A stretch of DNA of 64,000 nt from Streptomyces bottropensis ATCC 25435 (lineage in GTDB: Bacteria > Actinomycetota > Actinomycetes > Streptomycetales > Streptomycetaceae). The stretch covers positions 62,001 to 126,000 of the forward strand of contig NZ_KB911581.1 in the NCBI RefSeq assembly GCF_000383595.1, written 5' to 3'. Positions within the stretch are counted from its first letter, which is position 1, and each line of letters begins with the position of its first letter. The notes under the pieces are model-generated. The model was not told where the DNA came from, did no database searches, and saw only the letters and a program-made list of their open reading frames with translations. Shown here one piece after another: positions 9,257-18,259 of this stretch. The translations under genes were made by a program, and so were the position numbers.

Positions 9257-9267
9257 GGGAGAGGTCC

Positions 9268-10731
9268 GTGACGACGATGACAGACACGTCTCCGCGCGAG
9301 TTCAAGATGCCCGACGTGGGCGAGGGACTCACCGAGGCCGAGATCCTCAAGTGGTACGTCCAGCCCGGTGACACCGTCACCGACGGCCAGGTCGTCTGCG
9401 AGGTCGAGACGGCCAAGGCCGCCGTCGAACTGCCCATCCCGTACGACGGTGTCGTACGCGCCCTGCACTTCCCCGAGGGCACCACGGTCGACGTCGGCAC
9501 GTCGATCATCGCGGTGGACGTGGCGGGCGGGGCCCCGGCCTCGGCGCCCGCGTCGGCGCCGGCCGCGACGGCTGCCCCGGCCGAGGCAGCCGCGCCCGCC
9601 CGGCCCGCCGCGAAGCCCGAGCCGGTGGCCAAGAAGCCCGAGCGCAAGCCGGTCCTCGTCGGCTACGGGGTCGCCGAGTCGTCCACGAAGCGCCGCCCCC
9701 GCAAGGGAGTTCCGGCCGCGGCGGTGCCCGCCGAGGACACCTTGTACGCGGCCACCGCGATCCAGGGCGTCCAGGGCGAGCTGAACGGACACGGTCACGC
9801 CGCCGGCGGGCAGCGTCCGCTGGCGAAGCCGCCGGTCCGCAAGCTGGCCAAGGACCTCGGTGTGGACCTGGCGACGATCACCCCGTCCGGCCCGGACGGC
9901 GTGATCACCCGCGAGGACGTCCACGCGGCCGTCGCCCCGCCGAAGGCTCCCGAGCCGGTGGCCCAGGCGCCGGTGACCCAGGCCGCTCCGGCCGCCTCCG
10001 CCCCGGCCCCGGTGGCGTCGTACGACGGCGCGCGCGAGACCCGGATCCCGGTCAAGGGGGTCCGGAAGGCGACGGCGGCGGCGATGGTCGGCTCGGCCTT
10101 CACCGCGCCGCACGTCACGGAGTTCGTGACGGTCGACGTGACGCGCACGATGAAGCTGGTCGAGGAGCTGAAGCAGGACAAGGAGCTGGCGGGCCTGCGG
10201 GTCAATCCGCTGCTGTTGATCGCCAAGGCGCTGCTCGTGGCGATCAGGCGCCACCCGGACATCAACGCCTCCTGGGACGAGGCCGCCCAGGAGATCGTGG
10301 TCAAGCACTACGTGAATCTGGGCATCGCGGCGGCCACCCCGCGCGGTCTGATCGTCCCGAACATCAAGGACGCCCACGCGAAGACGCTGCCGCAGCTGGC
10401 GGAGTCGCTGGGCGAGCTGGTCTCGACGGCGAAGGAGGGCCGCACCAGCCCCGCCGCGATGCAGGGCGGCACGGTCACCATCACCAACGTCGGAGTCTTC
10501 GGCATCGACACCGGCACGCCGATCCTCAACCCCGGCGAGTCCGCGATCCTCGCGGTCGGTTCGATCAAGCCGCAGCCGTGGGTCCACAAGGGCAAGGTGA
10601 AGCCCCGTCAGGTCACCACCCTGGCGCTCTCCTTCGACCACCGGCTGGTGGACGGGGAGCTGGGCTCCAAGGTGCTGGCGGATGTGGCGGCGATTCTGGA
10701 GCAGCCGAAGAGGCTGATCACGTGGGCATGA
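9268..10731 (+). CDS. bkdC: Branched-chain 2-oxoacid dehydrogenase E2 (dihydrolipoamide acyltransferase)
   Basis: A 487-residue E2 from GTG 9268 (a GGGAGAGG site precedes it; ATG 9277 is an alternative). Domains in order: one lipoyl domain (about residues 10-87) with the lipoylated lysine in VETAK (Lys50); an Ala/Pro-rich linker; a peripheral-subunit-binding domain (about 189-222, VRKLAKDLGVDLATITPSG); a second Ala/Pro linker; and the catalytic acyltransferase domain (about 255-487) with active-site HRLVDG (His458, Asp462). It transfers branched acyl groups to CoA and is the scaffold of the complex. It is the last operon gene, closed by a very strong terminator. Confidence 0.94.
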   Translation: MTTMTDTSPREFKMPDVGEGLTEAEILKWYVQPGDTVTDGQVVCEVETAKAAVELPIPYDGVVRALHFPEGTTVDVGTSIIAVDVAGGAPASAPASAPAATAAPAEAAAPARPAAKPEPVAKKPERKPVLVGYGVAESSTKRRPRKGVPAAAVPAEDTLYAATAIQGVQGELNGHGHAAGGQRPLAKPPVRKLAKDLGVDLATITPSGPDGVITREDVHAAVAPPKAPEPVAQAPVTQAAPAASAPAPVASYDGARETRIPVKGVRKATAAAMVGSAFTAPHVTEFVTVDVTRTMKLVEELKQDKELAGLRVNPLLLIAKALLVAIRRHPDINASWDEAAQEIVVKHYVNLGIAAATPRGLIVPNIKDAHAKTLPQLAESLGELVSTAKEGRTSPAAMQGGTVTITNVGVFGIDTGTPILNPGESAILAVGSIKPQPWVHKGKVKPRQVTTLALSFDHRLVDGELGSKVLADVAAILEQPKRLITWA

Positions 10732-10754
10732 GGCCCACGACTGAGTAGGCTGAC

Positions 10755-10799
10755 GGGTAAGGGCCGGTCGCAAATTGCTGTTGCGACCGGCCCTTACCC
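10755..10799. terminator. Strong hairpin terminator after bkdC
   Basis: A perfect 19-bp stem (10755-10773 with 10781-10799) and 7-nt loop sits between bkdC and the convergent BRO gene. The symmetrical stem can stop transcription from both sides. Confidence 0.9.
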
Positions 10800-10819
10800 T
10801 CAACTCCGCTCAGGTGCCG

Positions 10820-11785
10820 TCAGCGGCGGCTGAGCACATACACCGGCGCCCCGTCCTCCGCCGCGCCCATGGGGTGGATGCAGGCGTGCTTGCGCAGCAG
10901 CCGCAGACATTCGTTGACGCGGTGCACGGACAGCCCCGTACGGGCCGCGATCGCCTCCAACGGCTGCCGCAGTTCACCCTTCTCGACCAGCACCGGGGCG
11001 ATCACGACGGCCACCGTCCACACGTCCTCCGTCACCGACAACCGCTCCCGCCAGTCGGCCAGCACGGTCTCCGTGGTGGGCTGCTTCGGGACCGTCGTGG
11101 TGTCGGACACCGGCCGGGCGAGAGTCAGGGCGTCGAGCCGGTCCGCGATGCGCTCCATGGCCTGGGCCATGGCCTGCTGGGCGGCGAGGGTGGCGGTCTG
11201 CAGCTCCACCATCTGCTCCTGCAGGGCGATCGACCTCTGTTGTGCCACCGCGAGTTGCTCGTCCGCCTGGAGGTTGCGCTCCTCCAGCCGGACGATGGCC
11301 TCGGCGACCTGCTCGGGCATGGCGTAGGCGACGGGCGCGCCCGGCTCGCAGGGCTGCACCTCGGCCTCCTCCAGGGTGTAGGAGCCCTCGCGCTGAACGG
11401 TCTCGATCACTTCGGCGACCCACCGCTTGAAAGGTGCGCACTCCGGCTTGGTGCAGGCGCTGACGAGAAGGATCAGACCCTGGAGATCGATGAGATTCAT
11501 GTCTCGGCGCCACTCCCGACCTGCGGGAACGCTGAGACCGTGACCTCCAGTCAGTGTCTCGAGAGACTCTCGATGCGTCTCTGGGACGTGATCGAGAAGA
11601 GCCTTCCGAGGCGTGGTGTAGCCCAACTGCTTGCAGACGTCCACCGCCGGGAACCAGTGCGTCCCGTCCGGCATTGTCAGTCGGCGGACCCGGGCTCCGG
11701 TAGCCGCGTAGACGAAGTCGCCGACGTCGAGCGCGTCCTGCTGACGCATGCGGGGGTCGGGCTGGTGCTTGCTGGGTTCGATCAT
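10820..11785 (-). CDS. BRO-N domain antirepressor-like DNA-binding protein (copy 1)
   Basis: A 321-residue protein. The N-terminal part (about residues 18-120) is a BRO-N/prophage antirepressor domain: RRLTMPDGTHWFPAVDVCKQLG, then SLSVPAGREWRRDMNLIDLQ-like and LVSACTKPECAPFKRWV segments. The middle (about 150-215) is predicted coiled coil (LEERNLQADEQL). The C-terminus (about 245-321) looks like a winged-helix module (ARTGLSVHRVNECLRLL) ending GAPVYVLSRR. BRO-N proteins bind DNA; the target here is unknown. Start ATG 11785 is chosen because GGAGGT lies 7 nt upstream. A diverged paralogue lies at 28756-29476. No phage genes accompany it, so a resident host regulator is more likely than a prophage relic. 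Confidence 0.85.
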   Translation of the reverse strand: MIEPSKHQPDPRMRQQDALDVGDFVYAATGARVRRLTMPDGTHWFPAVDVCKQLGYTTPRKALLDHVPETHRESLETLTGGHGLSVPAGREWRRDMNLIDLQGLILLVSACTKPECAPFKRWVAEVIETVQREGSYTLEEAEVQPCEPGAPVAYAMPEQVAEAIVRLEERNLQADEQLAVAQQRSIALQEQMVELQTATLAAQQAMAQAMERIADRLDALTLARPVSDTTTVPKQPTTETVLADWRERLSVTEDVWTVAVVIAPVLVEKGELRQPLEAIAARTGLSVHRVNECLRLLRKHACIHPMGAAEDGAPVYVLSRR

Positions 11786-11897
11786 GTGAACCACCTCCGC
11801 TGCGGAACGTATGGCGGAGGAAATCGAATATGCCAGCTGGATTAACCATGTTCACTAATGCGAGGTAAAGAGGCCTGATTGGCTTGCGCGAAGAAGC

Positions 11898-11934
11898 GGG
11901 AAGGGGCCACCGCGGTGAGCGGTGGCCCCTTCCC
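11898..11934. terminator. Hairpin terminator downstream of the DD-peptidase gene
   Basis: A 16-bp perfect stem (11898-11913 with 11919-11934), 5-nt loop, 18 bp beyond the stop of the minus-strand gene at 11953. It also lies upstream of the BRO gene promoter, insulating the two. Confidence 0.85.
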
Positions 11935-11952
11935 GTGAGATGCCCGGGTCGC

Positions 11953-12852
11953 CTACAGCGTGGCGAACCCGTAGTCCATGAGCTTCTTCACGTCCGCCAT
12001 GCGGTTGGCCTCGGTGGAGGACGTGAGCACGGTGCCCATGACGGTCTTGCCGCTGCGGGTGGCCGCGAAGACGAGGCAGTACTTGGCCTCGGTGCCCGAA
12101 CCGGTCTTGATACCGATCGTGCCCTTCCAGCCGAGCAGCAGGTTGGTGTTGTTCCACGCCGCCATGGTGCGGGTGCTGCCGGTCTTGGTGATCGTCTTCG
12201 CCGTGTAGGACTTCGTCGCCACGATCTTCTTGAAGTTCGCGTTCTTCATGACGTCGCGCGCGAGCTTGGTGAGGTCACGCGGAGTCGAGGCGTTCGCGCC
12301 CTTGCTGATGCCGTCGAACGAGTCGAACTTGGTGTTCGTCATGCCGAGGTTCTTGGCCGTGGTGTTCATCTTGGCGATGAAGTTCTTGGTACGGGCCGAG
12401 ACCGTCGAGCCGGAACCGTACTTGTCGGCCAGGGCCATCGCGGCCTCGCAGCCCGACTTCAGCATCATCCCGTACAGCAGCTGACGGACGGTGACCTTGT
12501 CACCGACGATCAGATTGGCCGACGAGGCACCGTTCTTGACGATGTAGTCGCTGTAGGCCCCCTTGATCGTCACCTTGGCGTCGAGGTTCAGGTTCGGCTG
12601 CGACAGCACCACCTTGGCGGTCATGATCTTCGTGGTGGAGGCGGTGAGCCTCTTGGTGTCAGCGGCCTTGGTGAAGAGGGTCTTGCCGTTGGCGCTGTTC
12701 ATCACGAACCCGCCCTTGGCGGTGATGGTGGGCTTCGCGGGTGCGGCCTGCGCAGGGGCGGAGCCGACGACTCCGGTCGCGATCATCGCGCCGGTGGTCA
12801 CGACGACTGCAGCGGCTCTGCGGACACGTACGCCCTTTATGGCGGTAATCAA
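11953..12852 (-). CDS. K15-type D-alanyl-D-alanine transpeptidase/carboxypeptidase (penicillin-binding protein)
   Basis: About 299 residues with a signal peptide ending APAQA (about residue 36). The penicillin-binding triad is clear: STTK (Ser72-Lys75, acylated serine), SGC (133-135) in place of the usual SxN, and KTG (249-251). The SGC motif and flanking sequence (NLNLDAKVTIKGAYSDYIV, DSFDGI, KTGSGTEAKYCLVFAATR) closely match, from memory, the Streptomyces K15 DD-transpeptidase. It acts outside the membrane on peptidoglycan stem peptides. Start: TTG 12852 preceded by CGGGG at 8 nt; the longer open frame to 12942 has no signal-peptide logic. Whether Cys135 is functional can be inferred only from K15. 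Confidence 0.88.
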   Translation of the reverse strand: MITAIKGVRVRRAAAVVVTTGAMIATGVVGSAPAQAAPAKPTITAKGGFVMNSANGKTLFTKAADTKRLTASTTKIMTAKVVLSQPNLNLDAKVTIKGAYSDYIVKNGASSANLIVGDKVTVRQLLYGMMLKSGCEAAMALADKYGSGSTVSARTKNFIAKMNTTAKNLGMTNTKFDSFDGISKGANASTPRDLTKLARDVMKNANFKKIVATKSYTAKTITKTGSTRTMAAWNNTNLLLGWKGTIGIKTGSGTEAKYCLVFAATRSGKTVMGTVLTSSTEANRMADVKKLMDYGFATL

Positions 12853-13087
12853 GTTAAATACCCCGATTGCGTCAAATGTCTGTGGAGCGCGGCCACTTGG
12901 GCTCCGGGTTTCGGGCAAGCAGGGCCGCTTCTCGTGTGACAAGTGAGTAGCACAAAAGGTTGTGCTCCGGGTGGCGCGGGGGTCAATTCAGGTTCACCTC
13001 ACACTCTTCCGGCAGGTTCATGGTGGGTTTCCGTCCGGATCGTGGACGGGAGCGGCGATGAGTACGTGTTGTATCTATGCTGTCGAC

Positions 13088-13762
13088 ATGCCCTCCGCCC
13101 CCGCCCCCGCTCCCGCCTCCGCCGTGAAGCAGCCCCCCGCCGCCGACCGTGTCTACACACACGTCAAACAGGGTGTCCTGGAGCGCCGTTACGAAGGCGG
13201 CACGCTGCTCACCGAGGGCGAGCTGGCCGAGGCGGTCGGGGTCTCCCGGACGCCGGTGCGGGAGGCGCTGCTGCGGCTGGAGGTGGAGGGGCTGATCAGG
13301 CTCTACCCGAAGAAGGGCGCCCTGGTGCTGCCCGTCTCCGCGCAGGAGATCGCGGACGTCGTCGAGACCCGGCAGCTTGTCGAGGAGCACGCGGTCCGCA
13401 AGACGGTGCCGGCCTCGCCGCGGCTGATCGCCCGGCTGGAGGAACTGCTCGAACAGCAGAAGGCCCAGGCCGCGGCCGGGGATCTGGCCGGCGCGGCCGT
13501 GACCGACCGCTGTTTCCACGCCGAGATCGTCCGCAGCGGAGGGAACGAGATCCTCTCCCGCCTCTACGACCAACTCCGCGACCGGCAGCTGCGGATGGGC
13601 GTCGCCGTGATGCACGCCCACCCCGACCGCATCACCAAGTCGCTCGCCGAGCACGAGGAGATCCTCCAGGCGCTTCGCGCTGGAGACGCGGAGGCGGCCG
13701 TGGCGTTCGTGCACCGGCACGTCAGCTGGTTCTCCATGCTGGCGCGGGGGGACGTCCGTTGA
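13088..13762 (+). CDS. GntR-family (FadR/FCD-type) transcriptional regulator
   Basis: A 224-residue regulator. An N-terminal GntR winged helix (about residues 20-85: VYTHVKQGVLERRYEGG, LAEAVGVSRTPVREALLRLE) is followed by an all-helical FCD ligand-binding domain (about 95-215) with the metal/ligand-type residues DRCFHAEIV and SLAEHEEIL. Start ATG 13088; an upstream in-frame ATG at 13058 has a GGGAG site and would add 10 residues. Its stop overlaps the TTG start of the MFS gene, so it probably controls, and is cotranscribed with, that transporter. Confidence 0.88.
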   Translation: MPSAPAPAPASAVKQPPAADRVYTHVKQGVLERRYEGGTLLTEGELAEAVGVSRTPVREALLRLEVEGLIRLYPKKGALVLPVSAQEIADVVETRQLVEEHAVRKTVPASPRLIARLEELLEQQKAQAAAGDLAGAAVTDRCFHAEIVRSGGNEILSRLYDQLRDRQLRMGVAVMHAHPDRITKSLAEHEEILQALRAGDAEAAVAFVHRHVSWFSMLARGDVR

Positions 13763-15075
13763 GCCGCCCCGCCACACCCTCGTCCACCGGGTCCGTGCCC
13801 GGGGACCCGCCCGGTGGCCGCCGCGCCCTCGCCGTCTGGGGTGTGGGCGTCTCCGTCTACTTCGTCGCCGTCATCTTCCGTACGTCGCTGGGCGTGGCCG
13901 GCCTTGACGCCGCCGACCGCTTCCATGTGGGCGCCTCCGCCCTGTCGACCTTCTCGATCCTGCAACTGCTGGTCTACGCGGGCATGCAGATCCCCGTCGG
14001 CCTGCTGGTCGACCGGCTCGGCACGAAGAAGGTGCTGACGCTGGGGGTCCTGCTGTTCACGGCCGGCCAGATCGGCTTCGCGCTGTCGCCGTCGTACGGC
14101 ACGGCGCTGGCGTCGCGGGCGCTGCTGGGCTGCGGTGACGCGATGACGTTCATCAGCGTGCTGCGGCTGGGCAGCCGCTGGTTCCCGGCCCGGCGCGGAC
14201 CCATGATCGCGCAGATGGCGGGCCTGGTCGGCATGGCGGGCAACCTGGTCTCCACGCTGCTGCTGGCCCGCCTGCTGCACGGGGTGGGCTGGACGGCGGC
14301 GTTCGCGGGCAGCTCGGTCGCCGGCCTCGTCGTCCTGGTCCTGACCCTGTTGTTCCTGAAGGACCACCCCGACGGTCACGAGCCGGAGCCGTTCCCGCAC
14401 CACGGGGCCGCGTACGTGCGGCGGCAGATCGCGGCGTCCTGGCGGGAGCCCGGCACCCGGCTCGGCATGTGGGTGCACTTCACCACCCAGTTCCCGGCGA
14501 TGGTGTTCCTGCTGCTGTGGGGGCTGCCGTTCCTGGTCCAGGCGCAGGGCCTCAGCCGTGGCACCGCCGGTGAACTGCTCACCCTCGTCGTCCTGTCCAA
14601 CATGGTCGTCGGACTGGTGTACGGCCAGATCGTCGCCCGGCACCACACTGCGCGGCTGCCGCTGGCGCTCGGCACGGTCCTCGCGACGGCGGCGGTGTGG
14701 GCGAGCACGATCCTGTACCCCGGGGAGCACGCGCCGATGTGGCTCCTGCTCGTCCTGTGCGGGGTGCTCGGCGCCTGCGGGCCCGCCTCGATGCTCGGCT
14801 TCGACTTCGCCCGCCCGGCGAACCCGCCGGAGCGTCAGGGCACCGCCTCCGGGATCACCAACATGGGTGGTTTCGTCGCCTCCATGACCATCCTCTTCGC
14901 GGTCGGCGTCCTCCTGGACGCGACCGGGGACGACTACCGCATCGCCTTCTCCGCCGTCTTCGTCCTCCAGGCCCTCGGCCTGACGCAGATCCTCCGTCTG
15001 CGCGGCCGCGCGGCCCGCCGCGAACGGGAACGCCTGGTGGCGAGCCGGGTGGAGACGGTGCACGTACCTGCCTGA
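13759..15075 (+). CDS. Major facilitator superfamily transporter
   Basis: A 438-residue polytopic membrane protein with about 12 hydrophobic helices. The MFS loop 2-3 signature appears as LLVDRLGTKKVL, with R/G-rich loops elsewhere (RWFPARRGP). The start is TTG 13759, overlapping the GntR stop in a TTGA arrangement with GGGGGGA 6 nt upstream; GTG 13795 is an alternative. The coupling suggests that the GntR protein senses the transported substrate. Substrate class cannot be told from sequence; the family includes sugar-acid, nitrate and drug transporters. A charged C-terminal tail (RLRGRAARRERER) is cytoplasmic. Confidence 0.87.
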   Translation: MSRPATPSSTGSVPGDPPGGRRALAVWGVGVSVYFVAVIFRTSLGVAGLDAADRFHVGASALSTFSILQLLVYAGMQIPVGLLVDRLGTKKVLTLGVLLFTAGQIGFALSPSYGTALASRALLGCGDAMTFISVLRLGSRWFPARRGPMIAQMAGLVGMAGNLVSTLLLARLLHGVGWTAAFAGSSVAGLVVLVLTLLFLKDHPDGHEPEPFPHHGAAYVRRQIAASWREPGTRLGMWVHFTTQFPAMVFLLLWGLPFLVQAQGLSRGTAGELLTLVVLSNMVVGLVYGQIVARHHTARLPLALGTVLATAAVWASTILYPGEHAPMWLLLVLCGVLGACGPASMLGFDFARPANPPERQGTASGITNMGGFVASMTILFAVGVLLDATGDDYRIAFSAVFVLQALGLTQILRLRGRAARRERERLVASRVETVHVPA

Positions 15076-15109
15076 GGGCCGGCCGGCGGCGAGCCCCCGG
15101 ACGCGGCGG

Positions 15110-15934
15110 CTAGACGGTCACCGCGAACGCGCGCAGGATCGCCGCGATCAGATGGGGGTCGCCCTCGGCCTTGACGCGGTCGGCGACGAGGTCGGCGCTC
15201 ACGCGGCCGCAGGCGAGGCGGACGTAGGTCTCCCAGTCGAGGGTGAAGCTGGCGGCGGGGCCGAGGGCGGGGGCGGTCTCCAGGGTGCCGCGGCCCTGCA
15301 TGTCGACGCGGACGGTGCGGATGAACTCCACCGGGCCGTGCACGTCGAAGACGACAGCCGAACTGCGGGGCGCCTGCGCGTCCTCGGCGACGACCTTCGG
15401 CAGGACGGACAGCAGCTCGTCACGGACGACGTACGCGCCCGGCGAGTCCAGGTTCCCCGGCTGCCCCAGCGCGGCGCGCAGGTCCTGTTCGTGGACCCAT
15501 ACGTCGAACGCGCGGTTGCGCATGGCCTGTTCCAGGGTGACTTCGGTGCTGAGGGGGCCGCGGATCTTGTGCCCGGGGTCCCGCGACTCGTTCCGCAGCT
15601 GGCGGTTGCGCCGGATGATCGTGTACTCCAGCTCGGAGGTCATCTCCGGCGCGGTGTGGTGACGGCGGGCGTCGACCTGCATCTCCATGTACCGCTGGTG
15701 CTCGGTCCGCACGTGGTACAGGTCGCGCGGGAGGGTGTGGATGGGCCGCGGGTCGCCGAGCATCTCGCAGTCCAGGCCGATGACATGCGAGACCACATCG
15801 CGTACCGACCAGGCGGGGCACGGCGTCCGCCGGTTCCACTCACCCTCCACGAGCGGCGTCACCAGCTCGGATATCGCGTCCACGGAGTGGGTCCAGGCGT
15901 CGGCGTAGGGCTGAAGAGTGGGATGCAGACTCAC
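15110..15934 (-). CDS. Maleylpyruvate isomerase-family (DinB-like, mycothiol-dependent type) protein
   Basis: A 274-residue protein of the MDMPI N-terminal/DinB superfamily. The N-terminal four-helix bundle includes ELVTPLVEGEWNRRTPCPAWSVRDVVSHVIGLD, where His (about residue 50), with later HEQDLR, matches the usual three-His metal site. A C-terminal SCP2-like domain (about 190-270) ends DPHLIAAILRAF. Family members use mycothiol or another thiol for isomerisation or conjugation. The gene is convergent with the MFS gene and has its own promoter region (15935-16165) shared with the divergent nitrilase. Confidence 0.85.
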   Translation of the reverse strand: MSLHPTLQPYADAWTHSVDAISELVTPLVEGEWNRRTPCPAWSVRDVVSHVIGLDCEMLGDPRPIHTLPRDLYHVRTEHQRYMEMQVDARRHHTAPEMTSELEYTIIRRNRQLRNESRDPGHKIRGPLSTEVTLEQAMRNRAFDVWVHEQDLRAALGQPGNLDSPGAYVVRDELLSVLPKVVAEDAQAPRSSAVVFDVHGPVEFIRTVRVDMQGRGTLETAPALGPAASFTLDWETYVRLACGRVSADLVADRVKAEGDPHLIAAILRAFAVTV

Positions 15935-16165
15935 GGAAACGGGACCCCTCGGGCGGTCGGTACCTGTCAGTACGGTCGGTGCGTACGGGTATGTGGGTGG
16001 CGGTTTCGGTGGGGGTGTCGGCGGTGACGGCGGTGAGTGGGCGTCGGCGGCTGTCGGTGGGTGTTCTGGAACGTTAAGTTACGCTGCTGGGAGTCACCCC
16101 GGCAGTGCTTTGGTGTGACGATCGTAGGCCGGTGTGGACGTCTCGAATGCCAGGACGGTGGTAGT

Positions 16166-16960
16166 GTGCGCGCCTCGCTCATCCAGATCGGTGTAGACGA
16201 GGACGAATCGGTCGATTCGCGCAGGCGGCGTGCGGCCTCGCTGGTGCGGGACCAGGCCGGTGCCGATCTCGTCGTCCTCCCGGAGCTGTGGACCACCGGC
16301 GCTTTCGCGTTCGAATCCTTCACCACGGCGGCCGAGCCGCTGGAGGGGCCGACGTACGAGGCGATGGCCAAGGCGGCGAGCGACGCGGGCGTATGGCTGC
16401 ACGCGGGCTCGATCCCGGAGCGGGCCCCCGACGGGCCGCTCTACAACACCTCCCTCGTCTTCTCACCGTCCGGCGACCTCGCCGCCGCCTATCGCAAGAT
16501 CCACCGCTTCGGCTTCGACAAGGGTGAGGCGGTGCTGATGGGCGCGGGCTCGGAGCTGGTGACGCTCCGCCTCCCCGAGACGACCGTCGGCATCGCCACC
16601 TGCTACGACCTCCGCTTCCCCGAGCTGTTCCGCGGGCTCGTCGACGCGGGCGCCGAGACGCTTCTGCTCTCGGCGGGCTGGCCCGAGCGGCGGCGCGCGC
16701 ACTGGACCCTGCTGGCGCGGGCGCGGGCCGTGGAGAACCAGGCGTACGTCCTCGCCTGCGGAACGGCCGGTACGCACGCGGGGGTCCCCCAGGCCGGCCA
16801 CTCGATCGTGGTCGATCCCTGGGGCGAGGTCCTGGCGGAGGCGGGCGCCGACGAGGAGGTCCTGACGGTGGAGTTCGACCCGGCGAAGGTCGCGACCACG
16901 CGGGAACAGTTCCCGGCGCTGAAGGACCGCCTCCTGGGCTTGGAGCCACCGCGCCGCTGA
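16166..16960 (+). CDS. Carbon-nitrogen hydrolase (nitrilase superfamily, omega-amidase-like)
   Basis: A 264-residue single-domain nitrilase-superfamily amidase. The Glu-Lys-Cys catalytic triad is visible: Glu40 in VLPELW, Lys111 in YRKIHRFGF and Cys146 in ATCYDLRFPELF. The length is normal for branch members such as omega-amidase or deaminated-glutathione amidase; which one cannot be decided. Cytoplasmic, no signal peptide. The GTG 16166 start follows a weak GGTGG. It ends 8 bp before the convergent DUF397 gene without a terminator. Confidence 0.88.
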   Translation: MRASLIQIGVDEDESVDSRRRRAASLVRDQAGADLVVLPELWTTGAFAFESFTTAAEPLEGPTYEAMAKAASDAGVWLHAGSIPERAPDGPLYNTSLVFSPSGDLAAAYRKIHRFGFDKGEAVLMGAGSELVTLRLPETTVGIATCYDLRFPELFRGLVDAGAETLLLSAGWPERRRAHWTLLARARAVENQAYVLACGTAGTHAGVPQAGHSIVVDPWGEVLAEAGADEEVLTVEFDPAKVATTREQFPALKDRLLGLEPPRR

Positions 16961-16968
16961 ACCTCCGC

Positions 16969-17187
16969 TCAGCCCTGCGGCGGGGTTCGGGGGCCGTCCC
17001 GCAGGGCTGTGAGGAGCGCGTGCAGGGCGGTGGGGGTGGGCGACAGGATGGTGGTGGGGCTGTCGCTCTCGCGGAGGTGGAGGGTGGTGGGGGCGGTGGA
17101 TATCTCTACGCAGGAGGTGTCTCCGCCTCCCCCGGAGAACGACGACTTCTGCCAGTGGAGTCCTTCGGGCACAGGGAGATCCTTCAC
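16969..17187 (-). CDS. DUF397 small protein
   Basis: A 72-residue DUF397 protein with the typical LHWQKSSFSGGGGDTSCVEI core (residues 10-29; Trp, Ser-Ser and Cys-Val-Glu are family hallmarks) and an LHLRESDSP strand. DUF397 proteins in actinomycetes partner with the XRE/DUF5753 regulator encoded next to them, often together with a HATPase anti-sigma-like protein. Here its ATG overlaps the regulator stop by 4 bp (17184-17187), so the two are coupled. The C-terminal tail (GPRTPPQG) is disordered. Confidence 0.87.
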   Translation of the reverse strand: MKDLPVPEGLHWQKSSFSGGGGDTSCVEISTAPTTLHLRESDSPTTILSPTPTALHALLTALRDGPRTPPQG

Positions 17188-18029
17188 AGTTCCTGGGCGA
17201 TGCGGCGGATGAGGTCAAGGGAAGCATTCTGCGTGAGCGCTGCCTTGTCGATACTTTCGAAGAGAGCCCGGTATCGGTTCAGCCGCGCTGTGGCGTTGAT
17301 GAATTCGGCGCCGTGTGTGGTGTCGATCTGCACGGTGTCGAGTGGGGATACCGGCCCGCCCACGTACTGCATGGCGTACCCGGCGCCTGCGAAGCCCTCG
17401 GCGGTGAAGGGGACGACGCGGAGGGTGAGAGAGGCCCTGTCGGCTGCCTGAAGAAGGTGTCCGAGCTGGGCGCGGGTGACCTGGGAACCGCCGACGCGCA
17501 TGCGCAGCGCGGCCTCGTGGATGACGACGTCGTACGGTGTGCCTGCCTCCAGTACCTGCTGTCGCCGCATCCGGAACGAGACACGGGTCTCGCGGGCCTC
17601 TTCCGAAAGGCTCGGTTCGCAGAAGACCGAGGCGGCGCGCACGTGTTCCTCGATCTGGAGGACTCCCGGGATGTGCACCACTTCGAATACGCGTACGTAT
17701 GACGCGTCATGCTCCAGTTCGGCCAGGTCGAGCGCCTGCGGTGGCATCGCGCCCCTGTACTCCTCCCACCAGTTGCCGAGGCGGGGTACTGACATCTCGA
17801 CCAGCGCGTCAACGAGGGCGGTGTCGTCGCAGTCGTAGAACTCCGCCATCCTGCGGAGTCGTTCAGTGCTGAGGCCGAACCGTCCGGACTCGATGTGGCT
17901 GATCTGGGTCGGGCTGACTCCCAGTTGCGCGGCGGCCTTCCGGTTCGAGACGCCCGATGCCTCGCGCAGTTTCCGCAACTCTGCGCCCAATCGAGCCTGT
18001 CGGGCGGTCGGGGTGGGCCTCGATGTCAT
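17184..18029 (-). CDS. XRE-family helix-turn-helix regulator with DUF5753 domain
   Basis: A 281-residue regulator. The N-terminal HTH_XRE domain (about residues 13-70) has the helix pair RKAAAQLGVSPTQISHIESG. The C-terminal DUF5753 domain (about 95-275) includes WEEYRG, YVRVFEVVHIPGVLQ and a GAGYAMQYV-like strand. This family regulates development and secondary metabolism in Streptomyces as a switch with DUF397 and anti-sigma-like proteins. A near-perfect palindrome at 18063-18086, just upstream of its start and facing the divergent HATPase gene, is the obvious operator. Confidence 0.9.
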   Translation of the reverse strand: MTSRPTPTARQARLGAELRKLREASGVSNRKAAAQLGVSPTQISHIESGRFGLSTERLRRMAEFYDCDDTALVDALVEMSVPRLGNWWEEYRGAMPPQALDLAELEHDASYVRVFEVVHIPGVLQIEEHVRAASVFCEPSLSEEARETRVSFRMRRQQVLEAGTPYDVVIHEAALRMRVGGSQVTRAQLGHLLQAADRASLTLRVVPFTAEGFAGAGYAMQYVGGPVSPLDTVQIDTTHGAEFINATARLNRYRALFESIDKAALTQNASLDLIRRIAQEL

Positions 18030-18062
18030 GCCTTCTCCTCGATCGAGTGACGAGCTTCCCTG

Positions 18063-18086
18063 AAACGTTGAGCCTGCTCAACGTTT
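18063..18086. promoter_or_regulatory. Palindromic operator between XRE regulator and HATPase operon
   Basis: Perfect 10-bp arms AAACGTTGAG / CTCAACGTTT separated by 4 bp (CCTG), 34 bp upstream of the XRE start and about 174 bp upstream of the divergent HATPase start. The arm length and AACGTT core fit a dimeric XRE-type repressor. Binding by the adjacent regulator is inference. Confidence 0.7.
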
Positions 18087-18259
18087 ACCGCTACGGTTGC
18101 CACTGTACTCACGGAGAGTGCCCGTGTGGTCGCCCATCCGCAACTCCCGCACGCCCATGCCCCGTTGGAAGCGCCACCCCGACCATCGACACCGGGGCGC
18201 CGGACAGCAACGCGGACAGGCGCGTGCAACCCCCTCACCTCCACCGGAGTTGATGCCCC

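Noticed and set aside
9172..10803. 543-residue minus-strand frame antisense to bkdC
   Set aside because: It is the third-position-GC shadow of a certain gene; its sequence is Arg/Gly/Asp/His-rich without domains or a ribosome site.
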